Source of the DNA: an uncultured Veillonella sp.
Lineage (GTDB): Bacteria; Bacillota; Negativicutes; Veillonellales; Veillonellaceae
Assembly (NCBI GenBank): GCA_900552715.1
Contig: USAV01000076.1
Coordinates: 1 to 9,059 of the forward strand
Length of the DNA: 9,059 nucleotides
Direction of reading: 5' to 3'
This document shows, in pieces, positions 5,556-9,059 of the stretch; the first letter of the stretch is position 1, and the number at the start of each line of letters is the position of its first letter. Position numbers and translations under genes: made by a program. A model generated the notes under the pieces. It saw nothing but the letters and a program-made list of their open reading frames with translations, did no database searches and was not told the origin of the DNA.

Positions 5556-6212
5556 TTAACGGCCCATATCAATGGTGTTATCCCAAATAATATTTGTTCT
5601 GCGACCATCGAAGCCTTGATCTGGTTCAGGAGGTAATTTACTAGATTTAGTTTGACCTACATAAGCACCTGTTTCAGCATCTACAGTAACTACAGTCTTT
5701 TTACCGTCTTGATGCATTGTCATATAGTATAGGATTTTACCTTCATGAGCTTCAATTTTCCAGCCTTTTACAACTGCATCAGCACCAAGTTGTTGTTTTG
5801 CAACGCGTTCAGCTTGAGCTGCTTCAATTACTTTATCCTTATTGAAGATCTCACCAATAACTTTTTTAGGTTTGCCACCCTCTTCCATATCGGAAGTATT
5901 ACCAGTGATTACGTCTATTTTCATTTTGTATTGATGATATTTACTATAACCTACTACTTTGTAACCATAGTTCAAATCGTTGGAGTTAAGCTCTACAGAA
6001 TGTAGTGCTGCATTAGGATAGCGATTTTGGAAAATAGTACCAATTTTACTCATAGTCATAACCATGGATTCGCCTGGTGCACGTTGTACAGAAATATCAG
6101 TACTTGTTTCAGGTTTTGTTTTACGCGCATCTGCTACACTTGGTGTAGCAACGGACAATACGCCAACCGCCAATACACCTGTTAATGCCATAGAAATTAA
6201 CTTTTTATTCAT
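5556..6212 (-). CDS. Secreted protein with two PepSY domains
   Basis: This 218-residue protein has an N-terminal signal peptide (KK at 3-4, hydrophobic 6-22, likely cleavage after 'SVADA', about residue 29). Two PepSY-like repeats follow: about 50-110, with 'GYKVVGYSKYHQYKMKIDVITG' type strands, and about 123-186, with 'KVIEAAQAERVAKQQLG' then 'KILYYMTMHQDGKKTVVTVDAETG'. The closing 'hxVDAxTG' is the typical PepSY end. PepSY domains are known as inhibitory or chaperone-like modules in peptidase propeptides and envelope proteins. No peptidase or sensor is fused here. No lipobox is visible, so it is probably soluble in the periplasm or secreted. The start is set by AGGAGG 7 nt before ATG 6212; the longer frame starting at 6248 has no such site. 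It lies 134 bp after the AI-2E permease gene, with no clear terminator between, so co-transcription is possible. Confidence 0.8.
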   Translation of the reverse strand: MNKKLISMALTGVLAVGVLSVATPSVADARKTKPETSTDISVQRAPGESMVMTMSKIGTIFQNRYPNAALHSVELNSNDLNYGYKVVGYSKYHQYKMKIDVITGNTSDMEEGGKPKKVIGEIFNKDKVIEAAQAERVAKQQLGADAVVKGWKIEAHEGKILYYMTMHQDGKKTVVTVDAETGAYVGQTKSSKLPPEPDQGFDGRRTNIIWDNTIDMGR

Positions 6213-6346
6213 TACATATCCTCCTACTATATACAATGCTTTCACCAATAGTAAAAGTCATCTGTATACTAGAATTACTATAAGTTCGTGCTATATACAA
6301 CAGCACACAAAACATACATAAATAGATATATTATTTAGACAATATA

Positions 6347-7468
6347 CTATAAACCTTCATTTGATGCAAGTCGATCATCTACGTCCGTCATGAGCAATTT
6401 GTAACATGTAGCTACTAAAGGCACGCCAATCAACATGCCAGTAACGCCCATTAAACTACCGCCAACGATAACAGCTGCAAACACCCACAAACCAGGTAAG
6501 CCAACGGAATTACCTACAATCTTAGGATAAATAAAGTTACTTTCAATTTGATGAAGCACTTCTAAGATAATCACATAGATTAATGCATCCATAGGGCTTA
6601 CAGTGAGTAAGATAACTGCACCTATCACGCCGCCCACATAAATACCTAGCAATGGAATTAATGCAGTAAGGCCGATAACACAGGCAATTGTAGTGGCATA
6701 TTCAATATTGAATGCCCATAGTGAAATACCAACCATGATACCTAAAATCAAGGCATCTATAAACTGACCTACAAAGAAGTTACTAAACGTTTGAACAGCA
6801 ACACGTGTAACATAACTAACACGGTTAACCCACTCATCAGATGCATAGGCTCTTAAAATACGTTTACCTTGCATCATGAGGCGCTCTTTATCAAGCAACA
6901 TATAAATGGCGAAAATCAAACCAAGGCCTATATTTAAAGTCCAAGATAAGGCTGTTCCCATCGCATTCACGAGGTATGTACCACCTTTTGTGCCCCACTC
7001 GCGCGTATACTTAACAACACTTTCACCACTCAAGGTATCCATCAGTGTTTGATTGGATGCCATCGGAATCGTTTCTGTAAGGTTTTGCATCCAAGATTGG
7101 AAATCTGTATACAACTGCGGTGAAGAGGCCACGATGATCGACATGGAGTGAATCAATTGTGGAATCGCCATACGAGCAATAAAATAAACGATAGCACTGA
7201 TTGTAACAAAGGATAAAATGAGGCTTAAAGGTCGTCTGATTTTATCTTTCCAACCTGTTTTACTCTTAGGCCACAACCAGCGTTCATAACGCACCACTAG
7301 AATATCTAGCACAAACGCAATACAAGCACCTACTATAAGTGGAACAAAAGCTGTAACAACGGCATCAATAGCATTAGCAATATCGCTGATACGCAGTGCC
7401 ATCATAATCATAACACCCGCCAGTATAATGGCCCCTATGAGCGGTTTATAATATTTAAATCTTTTCAT
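6347..7468 (-). CDS. AI-2E family transporter (PerM/YtvI-like permease)
   Basis: This 373-residue integral membrane protein matches the AI-2E transporter family (PF01594). Hydrophobic segments fall at about 9-26, 33-58, 80-104, 172-192, 235-253, 258-290, 294-304 and 326-358, the eight-helix plan of the family. The hydrophilic stretch 105-160 is the usual extracytoplasmic domain. Signature stretches are 'FFVGQFIDALILGI' (231-244), 'GLTALIPLLGIYVGGVIGA' (266-284) and 'HQIESNFIYPKIVGNSVGL' (306-324). Some members were linked to autoinducer-2 export, others to Na+/H+ exchange or unknown substrates, so the family name should not be read as proof of quorum sensing. ATG 7468 has AGTAGG 6 nt upstream, a moderate site. 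It lies downstream of ompA behind a strong terminator and probably has its own promoter. Confidence 0.85.
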   Translation of the reverse strand: MKRFKYYKPLIGAIILAGVMIMMALRISDIANAIDAVVTAFVPLIVGACIAFVLDILVVRYERWLWPKSKTGWKDKIRRPLSLILSFVTISAIVYFIARMAIPQLIHSMSIIVASSPQLYTDFQSWMQNLTETIPMASNQTLMDTLSGESVVKYTREWGTKGGTYLVNAMGTALSWTLNIGLGLIFAIYMLLDKERLMMQGKRILRAYASDEWVNRVSYVTRVAVQTFSNFFVGQFIDALILGIMVGISLWAFNIEYATTIACVIGLTALIPLLGIYVGGVIGAVILLTVSPMDALIYVIILEVLHQIESNFIYPKIVGNSVGLPGLWVFAAVIVGGSLMGVTGMLIGVPLVATCYKLLMTDVDDRLASNEGL

Positions 7469-7552
7469 ATATAACCTACTTTACTATACTCACAACGCAT
7501 ACATTACCAAAACTTAATGAACATTGTATGACCTACGATTGTATGCAAGCTT

Positions 7553-7561
7553 AGTATAACA
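7553..7561 (-). promoter_or_regulatory. Possible extended -10 promoter of the AI-2E permease gene
   Basis: On the minus strand TGTTATACT (7561-7553) fits an extended -10 (TGn-TATACT). No good -35 is visible, because that position falls in the ompA terminator stem. The start near 7546 would give a leader of about 78 nt. Weakly supported. Confidence 0.35.
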
Positions 7562-7562
7562 C

Positions 7563-7626
7563 AAAAGTCCACCTTATCACATGCTCGGTCCCCCGATGAA
7601 CACGAGAGCATGATAGAAGGTGGACT
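7563..7626 (-). terminator. Long imperfect terminator hairpin after ompA
   Basis: On the minus strand AGTCCACCTT (7626-7617) pairs with AAGGTGGACT (7575-7566). Inner helices ATCA/TGAT and TGCTC/GAGCA are separated by 2-nt bulges, and the loop is GC-rich. TTTTGTGTT follows. The stem is much longer than the other terminators here and its loop can form its own small stem (TCGG/CCGA). It lies about 34 bp after the ompA stop codon. Confidence 0.82.
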
Positions 7627-7659
7627 ATATTGTATGTCTAATCTAAATTAGATTGAAGA

Positions 7660-8697
7660 TTAGCGATGAATGTAAACGTCTACACGACGGTTTTCAGCTT
7701 TACCTGCTGCAGTGGAGTTAGTTGCAACTGGTTTAGTGTCGCCATTAGCAATACCGATTAAACGATCAGCAGATACGCCGTTGTTTACTAAGTATTGAGC
7801 TACGTATTGTACGCGGCGTTCAGACAAGCCAACGTTGTATTGAGGAGTTGCGTCAGTATCAGCATTACCCAACAATTTAACTTGGTCTTGAGAGTATTGG
7901 TTAGCAGCATTTACAGCAGCTGTTAAGTTTGGATATTGGTCTGCACGAGCTACATCTTGATCGGAATCGAAGTAGATGGATTGTACATAGTAATCCAATT
8001 TAGGAGTTTTGTATACAGGAGCTTCTACTACAGGAGCTGGAGCTGGAGTGTATACAGGTGCTGGAGCTGGAGTTGCTACAGGAGCTACTGTTTTGTGACC
8101 ACCGAAACGGTAGGACAAGCCAACTACAGGACCTTGGAAGGAGATATTTTCATTATCTGCATGTTTTGTGTTGATATAACGGTAACCAGCGTTGATATCC
8201 AAGTCTTCGTTTACTTTGTATCCTAAGCCAGCTTCCCAAGTGGAAGTTTTCTTAGTACCTACACCAGCTTTACCATAAACTTCAACTTTGGAGCCAAGGT
8301 TAGCTTTACCAATTACACCAGCTTGTGCAATGTTGTTTGCTTTAGCGAAGTCATCACCAGAAATATGAGCATAACCACCATATACAGCGAAGTTTTTGTT
8401 CAAGGATTGAACCAAGTTTACTTCGTGCATTTTATCACTGTAGCCAATACCACCTAATTTATCATTCAAACCATGATATTGGTATTGTAAAGCAGTTTTA
8501 TCAGACAAAGCGTAAGTTAAACCACCATCAAAGTTCCATTTTGCATCAGCATTGAAGTGTTCAGTTTTTGCTTTAGAATGAGCTGCACCAAGATCAACTT
8601 GGAATTCGCCTTTGTTGAATTGAGTTTGTGGAGTTGCGCCAGCTACGGATACGCCTACAGCAGCAACTGCCAATAAAGCTAATAATTTTTTGTTCAT
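7660..8697 (-). CDS. ompA: OmpA-family outer-membrane protein
   Basis: This 345-residue protein has a signal peptide (1 to about 21, 'VAGA'). An N-terminal beta-barrel follows (about 26-200), built of alternating strands such as 'KTALQYQYHGL', 'NFAVYGGYAHI' and 'DINAGYRYIN', ending in an aromatic strand 'VVGLSYRFGG' (191-200). A Pro/Ala linker covers 204-230. The C-terminal OmpA-like domain (237-345) begins 'IYFDSDQ'. Its conserved peptidoglycan-contact residues are D280 (in 'GNAD', usually GHTD) and R295 (in 'LSERR'), and it closes with 'NRRVDVYI'. It should tie the outer membrane to the cell wall. It lacks the SLH domain of the OmpM proteins that also tether the outer membrane in Negativicutes. 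GGAGGG 7 nt before ATG 8697 sets the start; an upstream in-frame TTG at 8712 overlaps this site. Strong promoter and terminator frame it as one unit. Confidence 0.93.
   Translation of the reverse strand: MNKKLLALLAVAAVGVSVAGATPQTQFNKGEFQVDLGAAHSKAKTEHFNADAKWNFDGGLTYALSDKTALQYQYHGLNDKLGGIGYSDKMHEVNLVQSLNKNFAVYGGYAHISGDDFAKANNIAQAGVIGKANLGSKVEVYGKAGVGTKKTSTWEAGLGYKVNEDLDINAGYRYINTKHADNENISFQGPVVGLSYRFGGHKTVAPVATPAPAPVYTPAPAPVVEAPVYKTPKLDYYVQSIYFDSDQDVARADQYPNLTAAVNAANQYSQDQVKLLGNADTDATPQYNVGLSERRVQYVAQYLVNNGVSADRLIGIANGDTKPVATNSTAAGKAENRRVDVYIHR
8030..8088. repeat. 24-bp tandem repeat coding the OmpA linker
   Basis: Units starting ACAGG(A/T)GCTGGAGCTGGAGT lie at 8030-8053 and 8054-8077, with a partial third copy from 8078 and a degenerate start at 8015. 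Each full unit is 24 bp, or eight residues of the Pro/Ala linker (VYTPAPAP / VATPAPAP on the coding strand). Unit gain or loss by slippage would keep the reading frame and only change linker length. Confidence 0.75.
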
Positions 8698-8758
8698 TAT
8701 AATTCCCTCCAAAAATACCCCTTAACAATACACAGGGCCTTGGTAATAATATACTTTC

Positions 8759-8787
8759 ATTTTACACAACTTTTCGATAAATTTCAA
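8759..8787 (-). promoter_or_regulatory. Promoter of ompA
   Basis: On the minus strand TTGAAA (8787-8782), 17 bp, TAAAAT (8764-8759). The start near 8752 gives a leader of about 55 nt. In that leader CCCT (8737-8734) can pair either with AGGG at 8722-8719 or with the AGGG of the ribosome site (8708-8705), so a fold that limits translation is possible. Confidence 0.65.
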
Positions 8788-8827
8788 TATCTTTTATGAA
8801 ATTATCATGAGGATTTCGAAATTTATC
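8776..8827. repeat. Three GAAATTTATC-like elements at the ompA promoter
   Basis: GATAAATTTC (8776-8785, inverted), GAAATTATC (8798-8806, one base short) and GAAATTTATC (8818-8827). The inverted copy covers the -35 box; the other two are in the same orientation 20 bp apart, about two helix turns. This arrangement fits binding sites for a regulator of ompA, though AT-rich chance repeats cannot be excluded. Confidence 0.45.
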
Positions 8828-8988
8828 TATACATAGATGTTATATATTTTAAATTCAAAAATATAACTATCTTTATAATATAGGAATATTGAGGTTCTAA
8901 TTATAGGATAGATGAGCTAATCCTTTATTCTTTTAAGATATATCTTATACTTATCTTAGCAAATCTTTAAATTCAACTGAATAAATCA

Positions 8989-9059
8989 GAACCACCCGTA
9001 AAACGGGTGGTTTGCTCACGGGCTATAAGCCCGTAGTACTAGGCCAGCGTCTAAAGGCG
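8989..9059. mobile_element. Row of GC-rich hairpins, possible end of an IS200/IS605-type element
   Basis: Stem 1 is AACCACCCG (8990-8998), loop taaaa, CGGGTGGTT (9004-9012). Stem 2 is ACGGGCT (9018-9024), loop ATA, AGCCCGT (9028-9034). Stem 3 is CGTC (9048-9051), loop taaa, GGCG (9056-9059), cut by the window edge. Closely spaced subterminal hairpins and absence of terminal inverted repeats mark the ends of IS200/IS605 elements and the omega-RNA regions of TnpB elements. No transposase or TnpB residue is visible, so this is a hypothesis. Alternatives are another structured RNA or a dispersed palindromic repeat. Confidence 0.4.

Larger units (their letters stand above)
8698..9059. other. Non-coding region upstream of ompA, ending in GC-rich hairpins
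   Basis: No gene is supported here. The left part is the ompA leader and promoter (to 8787), then three GAAATTTATC-like copies (to 8827). An AT-rich stretch (8830-8985) follows, in which I see only the 14-bp palindrome TAAGATATATCTTA (8934-8947) and a small AGGAT/ATCCT stem near 8905-8923. From 8990 the composition switches sharply to GC-rich hairpins. Confidence 0.65.

Noticed and set aside
6347..7468. Autoinducer-2 quorum-sensing function for the AI-2E family permease
   Set aside because: The family name covers proteins with different or unknown substrates, and no lsr or luxS gene is in the window.
7936..8226. A 96-codon plus-strand frame opposite ompA, rich in W, S, Y and R
   Set aside because: Its repeats are the reverse reading of the OmpA Pro/Ala linker; there is no ribosome site and no family resemblance.
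8934..8947. TAAGATATATCTTA palindrome as an operator
   Set aside because: It is more than 140 bp upstream of the ompA -35 and consists almost only of A and T, so chance is a sufficient explanation.

Overview
The window looks like chromosome of a Negativicute, most likely a Veillonella. The DNA is AT-rich, and the rRNA leader has a Firmicute-type boxA. Yet the genes include a true OmpA-type outer-membrane protein with a signal peptide, a beta-barrel and a peptidoglycan-binding domain, so the cell has an outer membrane. This assignment rests on gene content and protein character, not on a search.

Layout. Positions 1-350 hold the promoter and leader region of a leftward rRNA operon whose 16S gene would lie beyond the left edge: two tandem consensus promoters, boxA and several hairpins. 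Rightward from there comes a secreted SIMPL-domain protein (564-1295). It converges with, and overlaps by 20 bp, the menaquinone methyltransferase menG/ubiE (1276-2022, minus). An AT-rich gap of about 340 bp with palindromes separates menG from sstT, a Na+/serine-threonine symporter (2366-3586, plus) that ends in a clear terminator. Next is a flavoprotein disulfide reductase (3838-5355, plus) behind an elaborate promoter with repeated TATATTGA elements and a Fur-box-like site. Two terminator hairpins separate it from a leftward block read in the order ompA (8697-7660), AI-2E-family permease (7468-6347), PepSY-domain secreted protein (6212-5556). The last 360 bp hold the ompA promoter with three copies of a GAAATTTATC-like element. 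At the right edge a row of GC-rich hairpins resembles the end of an IS200/IS605-type element or another structured RNA, cut off by the window.

How the genes relate. Most units seem to be single genes with their own promoters, so this is not an obvious pathway cluster. Several act at the envelope: ompA, the PepSY and SIMPL proteins (both exported), the AI-2E permease and SstT. MenG serves the quinone pool. The flavoprotein has no lipoyl-complex partner beside it, so its substrate is open.

I see no CRISPR array, no complete transposase, no tRNA gene and no defence cassette. The least explained items are the flavoprotein, with an extra segment of about 30 residues before its catalytic His-Glu pair, its promoter, and the hairpin row at the right edge.
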